A DNA stretch of 45,537 bases from an uncultured Hyphomicrobiales bacterium. GTDB lineage: Bacteria > Pseudomonadota > Alphaproteobacteria > Rhizobiales > Beijerinckiaceae. The stretch lies in the NCBI GenBank assembly GCA_903931945.1, contig CAIZEI010000181.1, positions 1 through 45,537 on the forward strand, written 5' to 3'. This document shows positions 1 through 9,217 of this stretch, piece by piece. Below the pieces are notes generated by a model, which searched no databases, had not been told where the DNA came from, and was given only the letters and a program-made list of their open reading frames with translations. A program made the position numbers and the translations under genes. The stretch's first letter is position 1. The number at the start of each line of letters is the position of its first letter.

Positions 1-1
1 C

Positions 2-223
2 TGGAAGCCGGGGCGCGTCGTCGTTGGCGCCTATCTGTTTGGCGGCGTGACGCAATTTCAGTTGTTCGCACAAGGGTTCAATCTTCCGGTTCCCACCGAA
101 TTTCTGTCGATGCTCCCCTATGTGGCGACAGTCGTCGTGCTCGTGATCATTTGTCGCGATCCCAAAACAATCTTGCTCAATCAACCGGCTTCCCTGGGTC
201 GCAGCTTTCATTCGGCGGCCTAG
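2..223 (+). CDS. ABC transporter permease, C-terminal end (partial)
   Basis: This is an open frame entering from the left edge and ending at TAG 221-223, giving 73 residues. The visible part starts with WKPGRVVVGAYLFGGVTQFQ, then a hydrophobic stretch (LPYVATVVVLVIICRDP) that fits a last transmembrane helix and a short cytoplasmic tail. This matches the C-terminus of the second inner-membrane permease of BMP-family ABC importers (YufQ/NupQ type, from family knowledge). The next gene encodes the matching periplasmic binding protein, which supports the call. Substrate cannot be told; purine nucleosides or related bases are usual for the family. The rest of the permease, the partner permease and the ATPase should lie to the left of the window. 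Confidence 0.75.
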   Translation, partial: WKPGRVVVGAYLFGGVTQFQLFAQGFNLPVPTEFLSMLPYVATVVVLVIICRDPKTILLNQPASLGRSFHSAA

Positions 224-284
224 GGAAATAACACGCCCCTACGGGCGATCGACCAGCGTTCCAACAACAATGCGAAGGACCAGT

Positions 285-1379
285 ATGATGAAGCAGCTAA
301 AATACAGAACAGTCTTGCGAACCGCGATCACGGCGGGGTTGATCGCGGCTGCGCCATTGGCGGCTTTTGCGGCGGAACCGCTCAAGGTCGCATTTGTCTA
401 TCTGGGCCCTGTAGGAGACGGTGGCTGGACGCAGCAGCACGATCAGGCGCGACTGGCGCTGGAGAAAGAACTCGGGTCCAAAGTCAAGACAACATTCGTG
501 GAAAACGTGCCCGAGACGGCGGATTCCGAGCGTGTTTTCCGGCAGCTCGCCGCCGACGGGAATAAGCTGATATTCGCCACGTCGTTCGGCTACATGGAGC
601 CTTTGCAAAAGGTCGCCAAGCTGTTCCCCAATGTCAAGTTCGATCACGTAAATGGTTTCAAAACTGCAGCGAATATTTCCGTCTACGAGCCTCGCTTCGA
701 GGAAGGCTTCTATCTCATCGGGGTTCTCGCAGGCCAAATGACGAAATCCAATTCCCTTGGATTTATCGGCTCGTTTCCCATTCCATCTGTCGTGCGCAAT
801 ATCGATGCGATGACGGTGGGCGCACTTGCGGTTAACCCGAAGATCAAGACCAAACCGATCTGGGTCAACACCTGGTATGACCCGGGCAAGGAACGGCAGG
901 CTGCTGAAACTCTGATCGCGCAGGGCGTCGATGTTGTCGCGCAAAACACCGATTCTCCGGCATCAATCCAGGCAGCGCAGGAGAAAGGCACCTACGCCTT
1001 CAGCATTGATGCGGACATGTCAAAATACGGCGCCAAAGCCCAGCTCTCAGGCTCCACGGAGGATTGGAGCGGCTATTACATCGCCGAAACGAAAAAAGTT
1101 ATGGAAGGAACCTGGACTGGCAACCGCCATACCCGCTGGGGCCTCAAGGAAGGAATGGTGGTGATGGCGCCGCTCAATCCCGCTATTCCCGCCGCTGCGG
1201 CGAAGGTTTTTGAAGATAAGAAGAAAGCCATTATCGCCGGCGAGCTGAACCCGTTCGGCGGCCCCCTCAAGGACAATGCAGGCGTGGTGAAGGCCGCTGC
1301 CGGCAAGGTCCTTCCCGAAGCCGATTTCAACTCGATGAATTTTTATGTCGAGGGTGTCGAGGGCAATGTTCCCAAATAA
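285..1379 (+). CDS. BMP family ABC transporter substrate-binding protein
   Basis: Periplasmic binding protein of the basic membrane protein (BMP/Med) family, 364 residues from the chosen ATG. The start at 285 is preferred over the in-frame ATG at 270 because GAAGGA lies about 6 nt before it. A Sec signal peptide is visible (hydrophobic run, then AAPLAAFA with likely cleavage before AEPLKVAF); no lipobox cysteine is seen. The mature N-terminus KVAFVYLGPVGDGGWTQQHD is typical of the family, and YAFSIDADMS near residue 240 is the usual ligand-domain segment. It follows the permease tail by about 60 nt, so the two are one importer operon. BMP proteins usually bind nucleosides or purines; this assignment is inferred, not seen. 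A hairpin follows the stop. Confidence 0.88.
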   Translation: MMKQLKYRTVLRTAITAGLIAAAPLAAFAAEPLKVAFVYLGPVGDGGWTQQHDQARLALEKELGSKVKTTFVENVPETADSERVFRQLAADGNKLIFATSFGYMEPLQKVAKLFPNVKFDHVNGFKTAANISVYEPRFEEGFYLIGVLAGQMTKSNSLGFIGSFPIPSVVRNIDAMTVGALAVNPKIKTKPIWVNTWYDPGKERQAAETLIAQGVDVVAQNTDSPASIQAAQEKGTYAFSIDADMSKYGAKAQLSGSTEDWSGYYIAETKKVMEGTWTGNRHTRWGLKEGMVVMAPLNPAIPAAAAKVFEDKKKAIIAGELNPFGGPLKDNAGVVKAAAGKVLPEADFNSMNFYVEGVEGNVPK

Positions 1380-1385
1380 GGCGGG

Positions 1386-1425
1386 ATCGCCTGCGCCGGT
1401 CAAATCACTGTCTGGCGCAGGCGAT
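1386..1425 (+). terminator. Hairpin just after the BMP protein gene
   Basis: A perfect 12-bp inverted repeat (ATCGCCTGCGCC at 1386-1397 and its complement at 1414-1425) with a 16-nt loop starts 6 nt after the stop codon. It is very GC-rich and well placed to end the importer transcript, but no clear T-run follows, so it may instead protect the mRNA 3' end or act with Rho. Confidence 0.5.
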
Positions 1426-1570
1426 TGGAATCCTGGTTCACGGGCGGACGCGATAGCAACGTGAGACATCCGGAAACCTTGTCCAGGCTTTACGTTCAGG
1501 CCTGTTGCCTCAACCGGTCGCCAGTCGCATCGCATTGGCGCACGTATCAGGCAACCAATCATACCAGGGG

Positions 1571-1603
1571 CGCTTCGGCTTGACGGACGGTCAAACCGAA
1601 GCG
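1571..1603. repeat. Strong hairpin, 14-bp stem, 5-nt loop
   Basis: CGCTTCGGCTTGAC at 1571-1584 pairs with GTCAAACCGAAGCG at 1590-1603 with one C-A mismatch and a GGACG loop. No T-tract follows on either side, so it is not a standard terminator. It could be a palindromic repeat unit or an operator-like site; no other copy was spotted in the window. Confidence 0.45.
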
Positions 1604-2482
1604 TTCGGCGCGTCAGCCGTATCGTGTTATAAGAACCGCACGCGCAGGCGCTTGCCAACGGCGATGTGTCAAGGCGCATCGCCGTTGGTGTAAGTTCGGC
1701 TTTGCAGACACCGGTGAATTCGTTGCGCAAACGTCCATTTGCATAACAGCCTGATAATCCGTTGATTTTGGCCTGGCGTGCGATTTATGGAAGATTCTGC
1801 GATGACCCATGACCGCAAGCCGGGTCGCGCTATGACACATTCGCAAGCTCTCGAAATCGAGATTGTCGCGGCGAACTTGCGGACGAGAAATTTCCCTGCG
1901 CGGGGTTGGTTGTCCCAGCCGCCACGCGCGTCCGGTTTGAATCGCGATTGCGTACGCCGGGTCTCGGCGATGATCGTGTGATCCTGTCCCAAGCGGTAAT
2001 GTAGCAGGGCTCCCAGGTTGCCGCCCGCGAAGCGCGCCCGACATTGCGCCGTAACGAGCGGGCGGCGCGATCTTGAACAAAGGCGCCACCGCGCGGGCGG
2101 AGGGCCAGTCACGCCAACCTGGCAGCGTTGGCCGGGAACGCTTTGTGTAGTCCGATCGAAACGGTCTCTGGCGCACGCTCGTAGATATCGGCTTGCGCGT
2201 TTTTAAAGGCAGTCCGCCCGGCAATCTTGACGGACAGCCGGCGATCGCGCCGATTGATGGAAAATTGAGAGGCGTCGCGCGTGACGCCACGCGGATAGCT
2301 GCAGTCGTCAAGCGCATCGAGGTCGATCCGCGAAGGCGTTGGGCCAACTGGACTGGCATGGATAATCGAGGACGGGCGCTGGCAAGCGCGGCATTGGAAA
2401 CGATCGAGAGCAGCGCCATCCTGAAGCGCAGGTTAAACCGGACAAGCGATTCCATCAGCCTCTGCAGCATTGGAGCCCTGCC

Positions 2483-2689
2483 ATGCGCCAAAATTCAGCG
2501 AGTTTGCCGGATCAGCCAATCGCGGCGCTCCGGGGCGCCTCCCGCAAGGACATCGAGGCGATACTGGCCTCGTTTGCCGGGCGCTTGAAGGCGCACGGGC
2601 TTCGTGTCGCCGGGGTGGTTGAAGTGACAACAGGACCTCACGCCGATCGAGGCCATTCGCGTCGCCAGGTTCATGCCGTCCATCGTTGA
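2483..2689 (+). pseudogene. DUF2478 protein, N-terminal fragment
   Basis: The frame opens at ATG 2483 with a GGAG about 8 nt upstream. Residues 8-49 (DQPIAALRGASRKDIEAILA, then FAGRLKAHGLRVAGVVE) resemble the N-terminal P-loop-like half of DUF2478 proteins, which in Rhizobiales often lie near molybdate uptake or nitrogenase genes (from memory). After about residue 48 the translation loses similarity (GPHADRGHSRRQVHAVHR) and stops at 68 residues, whereas intact members are roughly 170. The rest was not found in other frames. It is most likely a 3'-truncated relic; a short expressed protein is possible but unlikely. Confidence 0.5.
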
Positions 2690-2889
2690 CCGCGTCTGAT
2701 CCCGACAAATTGCCAATGCGCAATTGCCGGCGTTGCGTAAAATTCGAGTGTATGTCGTCGCAGGCTCGGCTCAAATTGTCACGCGTATGGCGCTCGCGCC
2801 CATGGCAAGACCGGCCAGTAAAGCCAGGCGAACTCTTCCTGCACGCTGCGCATGCGCCACGTTAACCCAGGGCGATCGGGTAAAGGATT

Positions 2890-2952
2890 AATCCCTCTCC
2901 CGTATGGTGAGGAGGCCCGGAATGGGCCGTTTCGAACCACGAGGGAGAGGAT
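2890..2952 (+). repeat. REP-like palindromic element, copy 1
   Basis: Contains TGAGGAGGCCCGGAATGGGC followed by CGTTTCGAACCACGAGG, with an inner hairpin (GGCCC/GGGCC around GGAAT) and outer arms (CCCTCTCC/GAGGGAGAGG). The layout GAGGAG-hairpin-TCGAA-GAGG is that of a common intergenic palindromic repeat in Bradyrhizobium-like genomes (recalled, not searched). A second copy lies inverted about 25 nt downstream. Confidence 0.6.
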
Positions 2953-2972
2953 TTAACAGCTTTTTTGCCAGC

Positions 2973-3021
2973 CCCCTCGGGCTTCGAGACGCGCCTTTCA
3001 GGCGCTCCTCAGCATGCGGGG
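2973..3021 (-). repeat. REP-like palindromic element, copy 2 (inverted)
   Basis: Read on the minus strand this gives CATGCTGAGGAGCGCCTGAA then AGGCGCGTCTCGAAGCCCGAGG. It aligns over 42 nt without gaps to copy 1; the inner hairpin arms (GCGCC/GGCGC) differ in sequence but keep the pairing. Compensatory change in the arms is what is expected of a structured repeat under selection or of a mobile REP unit. Confidence 0.6.
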
Positions 3022-3087
3022 ACCTTCACCCGACTCCCCTGCGCGTCAACCAGGTCCACGTGGACGTGCGCCTGGTTCAGGATTATG

Positions 3088-3110
3088 ATTGCATCATTGC
3101 ATCATTGCAT
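3088..3110 (+). repeat. 8-bp tandem repeat ATTGCATC x 2.9
   Basis: ATTGCATC ATTGCATC ATTGCAT lies about 50-70 nt before the tamA start codon. The number of such 8-mers can change by slippage. It is joined to the first copy of the 16-bp direct repeat described next. Confidence 0.75.
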
Positions 3111-3158
3111 TTGGCGGTTTCTCACTATGATTGTGTTTTTGTATTTGGCGGTTTCTCA
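3109..3158 (+). repeat. 16-bp direct repeat abutting the tamA start
   Basis: ATTTGGCGGTTTCTCA occurs at 3109-3124 and again at 3143-3158, a 34-nt period. The second copy ends directly against the tamA ATG (3159). The GGCGG inside each copy is the only candidate ribosome binding site, and copy 1 is also followed within 2 nt by an ATG (3127) in a different frame. It looks like a small duplication of the translation initiation region. Confidence 0.7.
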
Positions 3159-5123
3159 ATGAGTTCAAATATCGCCCGTCGCGCAGCAGCAACCGGGTTG
3201 GCCTTTGCCTTGACTTTTGCGGCGACTGGCGCCGGAGCATTTGATTTTTTCGGTCTGTTCGGCGCCAAAGACGAACAGCCCACGCCGCGTCCCGACGCCA
3301 TACCCTACACGATCGAAATCACCGGCCTCGACGGCAAGAAGGATATCGAGTCTGCGCTCAAGGACGCCTCCAACACCTGGCGGCTGCGAGCAGAGGCGCC
3401 CTCGAATGGCGACGGCCTGGCCCGACGAGTGATCGCCGACTTTCCACGTTTGACAGATGTCTTGCGCGCCAGCGGCTATTATGACGCCGACATTCGGGTG
3501 AAAATCGCAGGCGTCGCCGTTGGGCCGGACGGGGAAGACTCCGATCACGCGGCGCGCGCCGCAGACGCGATGCTTAACAAGGAGGTCGCGACGGTCACAG
3601 TGGCAGTCGATCCAGGGCCATTATTCTCGCTCCGCCGCTTGAGCGTATACGACGCGCGCACGCGCGCTCCAATTGACTACACTTTGTTCAACAAGCGCGC
3701 CTTTGACGTGGGCGCGGACACGGGGGCCCGCGCCGCGACGCTTCGCACCCTTCAAACCCGGTGGATTGACGAGTTGCGCGGCAAATCCTACCCGCTCGCC
3801 AGGGTATACAAGTCCGAGGCGGTCGTAGCGCACAAGGACCACGTGATGGACGCGACAGTGACCATTGATCCTGGCCCTCGCGCGGGAATTGGCGCTGTCG
3901 AGCTTAAGGGATCGCCGGGAATCGATCCGGACGTCATCCGCTCCTACATTTATCTGGAGGAGGGTGAGGATTATTCGCCGCAGAAGTTGGCGGACACGCG
4001 GAAATCCATCGCCAAGATCGAGGCCGTTGGCTCGGCGCGAGTCGAGGATGGCGATGCGCTCGACGCCAATGGAAATCTGCCGATTGTCGTTGACACTACG
4101 GAGCGCAAGCCACACGCCGTTGGCGTTTCCGCGCAATATTCGACCGTCGATGGCCCCTCAGTGAAGGCCTATTGGATGGATCGAAATCTTTTCGGCGGCG
4201 CGGAACGCCTTCGACTGGAACTGGTCGCCGGGCTCGCTCCTTTCGCCGGTGGCGCGACGTTCAAGGGCTTCCCGTCGCTTCAATTCAGCGATCTTATTGG
4301 CGGATTGCGCGCGAGTTTCCTCAAGCCTGCGTTGTGGGGCACACGCAACGACCTGCTGGTCGACGCCGCCCTGATGCGCGAAAACACGAACTACTACCGG
4401 GCAAACTATGGAAACGTCACCACCCAGATCCGCCACCGCTTTAGCGACACGGCATCGGTGCAAGGCGGCGTGGAAATTGAACGGGGACATTGGGACGACA
4501 CATTCGGCGGCCACGATTATTCGCTTTCGGGATTTCCCCTTTCGGCGACCTACGACAGCACGGACGTCGCTCTCGTCCCAACCAGGGGCGTTCGAGCGGT
4601 GGTGGGCGTAACGCCATATGTCAACATATTGCCAAATGGCGTCGCAATGATCCAATCAAAGACTCAAATTTCGACCTATCAAGCCCTTGATGAGGATGCC
4701 CGATACATCCTCGCCGGGCGCGTCGGCGCCGGTTCGATTGTGGGGCCTGATACCAAAGACATCCCGGCAAGCCGCAGATTCTTCGCAGGCGGCGGCGGCT
4801 CGGTGCGCGGATTCGCCTATCGTTCGCTCAGCCCCACCGACGCGGCCGGGAATTATGTCGGCGGCAGCAGCCTGTTCGAGGCATCGCTGGAAGCGCGGGT
4901 GAAGGTGACAGACGCAATTGGCGTCGTGCCCTTCGCCGACACTGGTGCGGCCTTCACATCCGCCGCGCCAAATTTCAGCACGTCATTGCGTTCTTCAGTT
5001 GGTCTCGGGTTTCGCTACTACACGGGCATCGGCCCCATCCGGCTGGATTTCGCGACGCCGCTGAATCCGCGCGCGGGCGATCCCAGGGTTGCCTTCTATT
5101 TTGGCATCGGAGAATCCTTTTGA
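3159..5123 (+). CDS. tamA: TamA-like outer membrane assembly factor (BamA family)
   Basis: Outer-membrane protein of the Omp85 superfamily that works with TamB in inserting or moving components to the outer membrane. The open frame runs upstream to 2904, but the ATG at 3159 is chosen because it gives a clean signal peptide (MSSNIARRAAATGLAFALTF, AATGAGA, then FDFFGLFGAK); 654 residues, a usual length. POTRA-type segments occupy roughly residues 45-300 (for example SGYYDADIRVKI and VELKGSPGIDPDVIRSYIYL), then a 16-strand-type barrel from about 310 (DRNLFGGAERLRLEL), with the FFAGGGGSVRGFAYRSLSP loop typical of the family (VRGF/Y motif). It ends in FYFGIGESF with the expected terminal Phe. It overlaps tamB by 4 nt. 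Confidence 0.88.
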   Translation: MSSNIARRAAATGLAFALTFAATGAGAFDFFGLFGAKDEQPTPRPDAIPYTIEITGLDGKKDIESALKDASNTWRLRAEAPSNGDGLARRVIADFPRLTDVLRASGYYDADIRVKIAGVAVGPDGEDSDHAARAADAMLNKEVATVTVAVDPGPLFSLRRLSVYDARTRAPIDYTLFNKRAFDVGADTGARAATLRTLQTRWIDELRGKSYPLARVYKSEAVVAHKDHVMDATVTIDPGPRAGIGAVELKGSPGIDPDVIRSYIYLEEGEDYSPQKLADTRKSIAKIEAVGSARVEDGDALDANGNLPIVVDTTERKPHAVGVSAQYSTVDGPSVKAYWMDRNLFGGAERLRLELVAGLAPFAGGATFKGFPSLQFSDLIGGLRASFLKPALWGTRNDLLVDAALMRENTNYYRANYGNVTTQIRHRFSDTASVQGGVEIERGHWDDTFGGHDYSLSGFPLSATYDSTDVALVPTRGVRAVVGVTPYVNILPNGVAMIQSKTQISTYQALDEDARYILAGRVGAGSIVGPDTKDIPASRRFFAGGGGSVRGFAYRSLSPTDAAGNYVGGSSLFEASLEARVKVTDAIGVVPFADTGAAFTSAAPNFSTSLRSSVGLGFRYYTGIGPIRLDFATPLNPRAGDPRVAFYFGIGESF

Positions 5124-8100
5124 CGCCGCCCGCCCGGTCGCGCTGGCGATCGCGCCTCGTCCTTGGAGCCGGAAGCGCGCTGCTTGCTATTGTCGTCGCG
5201 GGCGCGTGGTTGCAAAGCGAGGCAGGCGGGCGCGTCCTCGCGGGGTTTGCCGCGCGCGCCACTTCGTCTCCCGATATGAAGATCGAAATCGGCGCGATCG
5301 AGCATCCCTTGTCGTCAAATCCGGCCATCCACGACGTCGCGATTGCGGATCCAAAAGGTGTCTGGCTGCGGATCGACCATGTCGATATCGCGTGGTCGGT
5401 TTTGGCGTTGCTGCGCGGTCGTGTTGAGCTTGACGCAATTAACATCGGCGCAGTGGCGGTAACGCGCGCGCCGGGGCCAGCGACTGCGCCCGCCAAGCCA
5501 TCGACCGGCCCACTGATCCCGGATTTGCCTGTCGCTTTGAATATCGGGCTTTTGACCCTGAAACGGCTGGATTTGGAGGCGCCGGTTTTGGGCGTGACGG
5601 CGAGCCTGAGCCTGGACGCCTCCGGCGAATTGAGCGCCCATGGCGCGGGCGCGGCGCTGAAATTGGCGGCGCGTCGTCTGGATGCGCCGGGCGATATCGA
5701 CGCTGATCTTGACTACGCGCCCCAGGCCAAAAAGGCGCGAATCCAATTGCGGATTGCGGAGCCTGCGGGCGGACTCATCGCCGGATTGGCGCATATTCCC
5801 AACCAGCCCCCTGTCGTCATCGACCTGAACGGCGAGGGATCGCTCGACGATTTTACTGCGCATTTTGGCGCCAAGGCCGGCGATGACATTGGCGCGAATG
5901 GCGATGCGAGAATAACGCGCGATGGCGCGGCCCGGCGCGTAAAGCTTGATGTAACCGGTCAGATCGCGCGCCTTGCGCCTCTTCAACTGCAGCGGCTGCT
6001 GGCGGGCGATACGCGCCTTGAGGCCACACTGCGCATTGCCGATGATGGCGCGCTTGGTCCGGAACGCGTTGTGGTCTCCACGCCGGCGTTGCGTGTCGCT
6101 GCGGATATCGCGACCGTTCCGGCTGGCGGCGGCTTTTTGGCCAGGCTCGATGGCGACCTTGTAACATCAGCCCTCGATATTCCCGCGCCACCGGATTTAT
6201 TGGGCCAGCGGATCAAGCTGGCGGGCTCTATCAGGACCACGACCGATGGCCGCGTTGGATTCGATGATTTATCGATCACTGGCGACCATATGAGCACGGC
6301 GATCAATGGCGTGGCGTCAAGCGATGAGTTTGCCATCGACGCCAGTATCGACATTCCGGATCTCAAACGCGCCGACCCCCGGTTGACGGGACATGGTCAA
6401 CTCAACGCGCGTCTCGGCGGTTCGCCCCAACGACCGAGCGCGAAGGTCTCCCTGGCGCTCGCCAACGCCACTGCGCTCGGGCGGGCAATCCCTGAACTAA
6501 CATTGAGCAGCGAGGCCAATGACCTCCTGGGCGATATGGCCGCGACGGCGGACCTTGCTGGAACCATCGATGGCAAGCCGGCGCAGGGCAAGGCGTCACT
6601 TCGCCGGAAGGATAAGGAAATAAGGATTGATGGCCTCGCTATCGCCATAGGCCGGGCGTCGCTCAAAGGCGAAGTCGCCGTGGGCGAGGGCAATCTGGCG
6701 CGCGGGCGCCTTGCGCTGTCTGCGCCCAATCTTGACGATCTGTCAGCTGTCGCGCTGCGGAAGCTTGCCGGACGGCTTGAGGCGGCCATCATTCTGGACG
6801 CCGTCGAAGGGGGGCAGAATGTCGCTGTGGACGCGCACGGCGACGGGTTGACCGCGCCGGAAGGCTCGGTCGAGCGGTTGGCAGCGAAGTTCGTGGCCAG
6901 GGATGTGCTGCGACGCCCCACGCTAGAGGGCGAAGCAAGCCTTGCAAACGTGCGGGTTGGCAAAGAGACGATTTCCAGGGCGCATTTCGTCGCCACTCCC
7001 CGTGGCCAGGCGGACGCCCTGGAATTGGCGGTGGAAGCGCGCGGCTTTTCCATAACCGGCAAGGGACTTCTGACGCCGGGCGAACGCTCGCGGTTCGATC
7101 TATCGGCTTTAACCGCGCAACGCGCGGGCCAGCGCATCGCCCTCGCCAGGCCAGCCGCCATTGTTTTCGGCGGTGGCCGTATTGAATTGAAAGGGGTCGC
7201 GCTGGACGTCGGCGGTGGACAGGTTCAACTTGAAGGCGCCGTCGGCGAGCGGCTCGACCTGACCGCCAGCGCGCACGCCGTGCCGCTGTCGATCGCATCT
7301 CTGGTGGATTCGAGCCTTGGACTTGAGGGAATGCTGGATGCGAATGCGCATATAAGCGGGTCGGGTTCGGCGCCACAAGGCGATTGGAAAGTCCACATTG
7401 CCAAACTCGTCGCATCGCAAACACGCTCGCAAGGCCTGCCGCCGATCGACATCCTGGCGAGTGGACGATTGGCGGGCGGCCAGACCAGCGTAGACGCAGA
7501 TATCTCAATCGGCCCGTCAAGCCACATCAAAACGACGGGGTCGGCGCCGATCAATGGCGCAGGCGCACTCGATCTGGCTGTCAGAGGCGCTCTGGACGCG
7601 GCTCTGGCGAATGCCAGCCTTGCGGCGAACGGCCAGACCTTGCATGGCCGGGCCAATCTCGATTTGCGTCTGTCTGGCGCCATAGCCGCGCCGCAATTTG
7701 GCGGCGACGTTCAGTTGGTCGACGGCTCTTTCAAGGACCCTCTCAACGGCGTCAGTCTCGACAGGATCGCAGCACGTCTTGAAGGCCGGGGCCACGAGTT
7801 GAACATTGCATCCTTTTCCGGCGTGGCGAAAAATGGCGGTCAGGTCAGCATTGCCGGCCACGTGACTCTGTCGCCCGAGTCCGGCCTGCCCGGCGCGTTC
7901 CATGTCGCAGCGCGCAACGCCCAGCTCGCCAGCACGGAAACTGTCTCGTCGACGGCCGACGTCGATATCGATATTGCAGGCCCGCTGACACGCGCGCCAA
8001 AGGTCACAGGCAGGGTCGGCTTGTTGACGATGGATGTCACAGTCCCCGAGCGTTTGCCTGCGTCGCTGAGGCCCCTGCCCGGCACGACCCAGATCGACGC

Positions 8101-8884
8101 GCGCGGATTCGCCAAACAAATGCTCGATCTCCAGCGCAAGCAGCTTGAACAGGCCGCAAAGACGGCGCGCACATCGTCGCTCGACGCGGGCTTCGATCTC
8201 GCTGTCGCCGCCCCCAACCGAATATTCGTGCGCGGGCGCGGCATCGACGCGGAGTTCGGCGGCGACCTACGCCTCAACGGCACGCTGCAAAAGCCCAACG
8301 TTATTGGCTCGTTCGATCTGCGCCGCGGCAAGCTGCAGGTGGCCTCGCAAAGCATTGATATTACTAGCGGCAAATTGTCGTTTCTCGGCGGATTGACGCC
8401 GGAACTCGATTTTGTCGCGGCGACAACTGCAGGCGACGTCACCGCCAAGATCACGGTCAGCGGCCCCGCCAACGCCCCTGTTTTCGCATTTTCCTCCACG
8501 CCCGAATTGCCTTCGGACGAAGTGTTGTCGCGCCTGCTGTTCGCGAAGGCGTCCGGACAACTCTCGCCCTTTCAGGCGGTGCAACTGGCGAGCGCGCTGG
8601 CGCAGTTTTCCGGCGCGGGAACGGGGATCGACGCATTTGAAAAAATGCGCAAGGCGCTCGGCGTCGATTCGCTTGATGTTGAGGCCGGCGGGCCAGGCGG
8701 TCCAAAGGTGGGCGCGTCCCGCTATCTCACCGACAATATTAGCGTCGGGGTCAAGACCGGCGCCAAGCCTGAGGACTCCGCCGTAAATGTGGGCATCGAC
8801 GTTACAAAAAAAGTGCGGGTGCAGGGCGAAACCAGCGTCGATGGCAAGACATCTGTTGGCGTTGGCGTTGAATGGGAATATTGA
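5120..8884 (+). CDS. tamB: TamB, translocation and assembly module protein (DUF490)
   Basis: Very large periplasm-spanning AsmA-like protein, 1254 residues, anchored in the inner membrane and partner of TamA; TamB-family proteins are thought to carry lipids or assist barrel assembly. The N-terminus has one membrane helix (RSRLVLGAGSALLAIVVAGA), followed by long repetitive beta-rich sequence (many alternating L/I/V with D/G turns), and a conserved C-terminal DUF490 block (GSFDLRRGKLQVASQSIDIT, LPSDEVLSRLLFAKASGQLS) ending VGVGVEWEY. The start is TTG at 5120, overlapping the tamA stop as TTGA, with GGAGA about 7 nt upstream: translational coupling. The next ATG start is at codon 53, which would remove the anchor, so TTG is favoured. 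Confidence 0.9.
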   Translation: MTPPARSRWRSRLVLGAGSALLAIVVAGAWLQSEAGGRVLAGFAARATSSPDMKIEIGAIEHPLSSNPAIHDVAIADPKGVWLRIDHVDIAWSVLALLRGRVELDAINIGAVAVTRAPGPATAPAKPSTGPLIPDLPVALNIGLLTLKRLDLEAPVLGVTASLSLDASGELSAHGAGAALKLAARRLDAPGDIDADLDYAPQAKKARIQLRIAEPAGGLIAGLAHIPNQPPVVIDLNGEGSLDDFTAHFGAKAGDDIGANGDARITRDGAARRVKLDVTGQIARLAPLQLQRLLAGDTRLEATLRIADDGALGPERVVVSTPALRVAADIATVPAGGGFLARLDGDLVTSALDIPAPPDLLGQRIKLAGSIRTTTDGRVGFDDLSITGDHMSTAINGVASSDEFAIDASIDIPDLKRADPRLTGHGQLNARLGGSPQRPSAKVSLALANATALGRAIPELTLSSEANDLLGDMAATADLAGTIDGKPAQGKASLRRKDKEIRIDGLAIAIGRASLKGEVAVGEGNLARGRLALSAPNLDDLSAVALRKLAGRLEAAIILDAVEGGQNVAVDAHGDGLTAPEGSVERLAAKFVARDVLRRPTLEGEASLANVRVGKETISRAHFVATPRGQADALELAVEARGFSITGKGLLTPGERSRFDLSALTAQRAGQRIALARPAAIVFGGGRIELKGVALDVGGGQVQLEGAVGERLDLTASAHAVPLSIASLVDSSLGLEGMLDANAHISGSGSAPQGDWKVHIAKLVASQTRSQGLPPIDILASGRLAGGQTSVDADISIGPSSHIKTTGSAPINGAGALDLAVRGALDAALANASLAANGQTLHGRANLDLRLSGAIAAPQFGGDVQLVDGSFKDPLNGVSLDRIAARLEGRGHELNIASFSGVAKNGGQVSIAGHVTLSPESGLPGAFHVAARNAQLASTETVSSTADVDIDIAGPLTRAPKVTGRVGLLTMDVTVPERLPASLRPLPGTTQIDARGFAKQMLDLQRKQLEQAAKTARTSSLDAGFDLAVAAPNRIFVRGRGIDAEFGGDLRLNGTLQKPNVIGSFDLRRGKLQVASQSIDITSGKLSFLGGLTPELDFVAATTAGDVTAKITVSGPANAPVFAFSSTPELPSDEVLSRLLFAKASGQLSPFQAVQLASALAQFSGAGTGIDAFEKMRKALGVDSLDVEAGGPGGPKVGASRYLTDNISVGVKTGAKPEDSAVNVGIDVTKKVRVQGETSVDGKTSVGVGVEWEY

Positions 8885-9217
8885 AACGGTCGGTCGCTGA
8901 TCGTCGCGTGCGCCTTGGGCAATCATGTGGGCGCCAAGCTGGATTTCTGCGGAAACCCGTGCAACACGTGTCTGGAATCCCGCCCGGCGAGCGTCTCGGC
9001 AGAGCACATGGTGTCAACGGCGGAGCAAAATATGCGCACCGTATTTTTACATCCGCTTTTGTGACGCCGGGCTGTGACGGCAAACGCGTTAGTCGATGAT
9101 TTGGCGTATCGAGAACATGATCGGCGGCCGGGCTTTCGACCCCACCGTGCCGCTGCATAACCCAAAATGATCATGGAATGATGTTGGCTTTCCGTGAGTA
9201 GTGGCTTCAACGCCTGT
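8885..9217. other. Intergenic region, no gene seen
   Basis: About 330 nt between the end of tamB and the end of the lysR-type gene on the other strand. Small open frames on both strands have no recognisable motif. Being a convergent junction, it should hold terminators, but I see no strong hairpin with T-run. Confidence 0.5.

Larger units (their letters stand above)
1426..2889. other. Gene-poor, probably degenerate stretch
   Basis: About 1.5 kb with no convincing intact gene. Several overlapping open frames exist on both strands (the longest spans 1613-2491 on the minus strand), but their translations are rich in Arg, Pro and Ser, show no recognisable motif and are best explained by high GC. 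A hairpin (1571-1603) and the N-terminal fragment of a DUF2478 protein (2483-2689) are the only interpretable elements. The stretch probably holds decayed genes. Confidence 0.5.

Noticed and set aside
1613..2491. Long open frame on the minus strand (292 codons)
   Set aside because: No motif, very Arg/Ser/Pro-rich, overlaps other frames of equal quality; expected by chance at this GC content.
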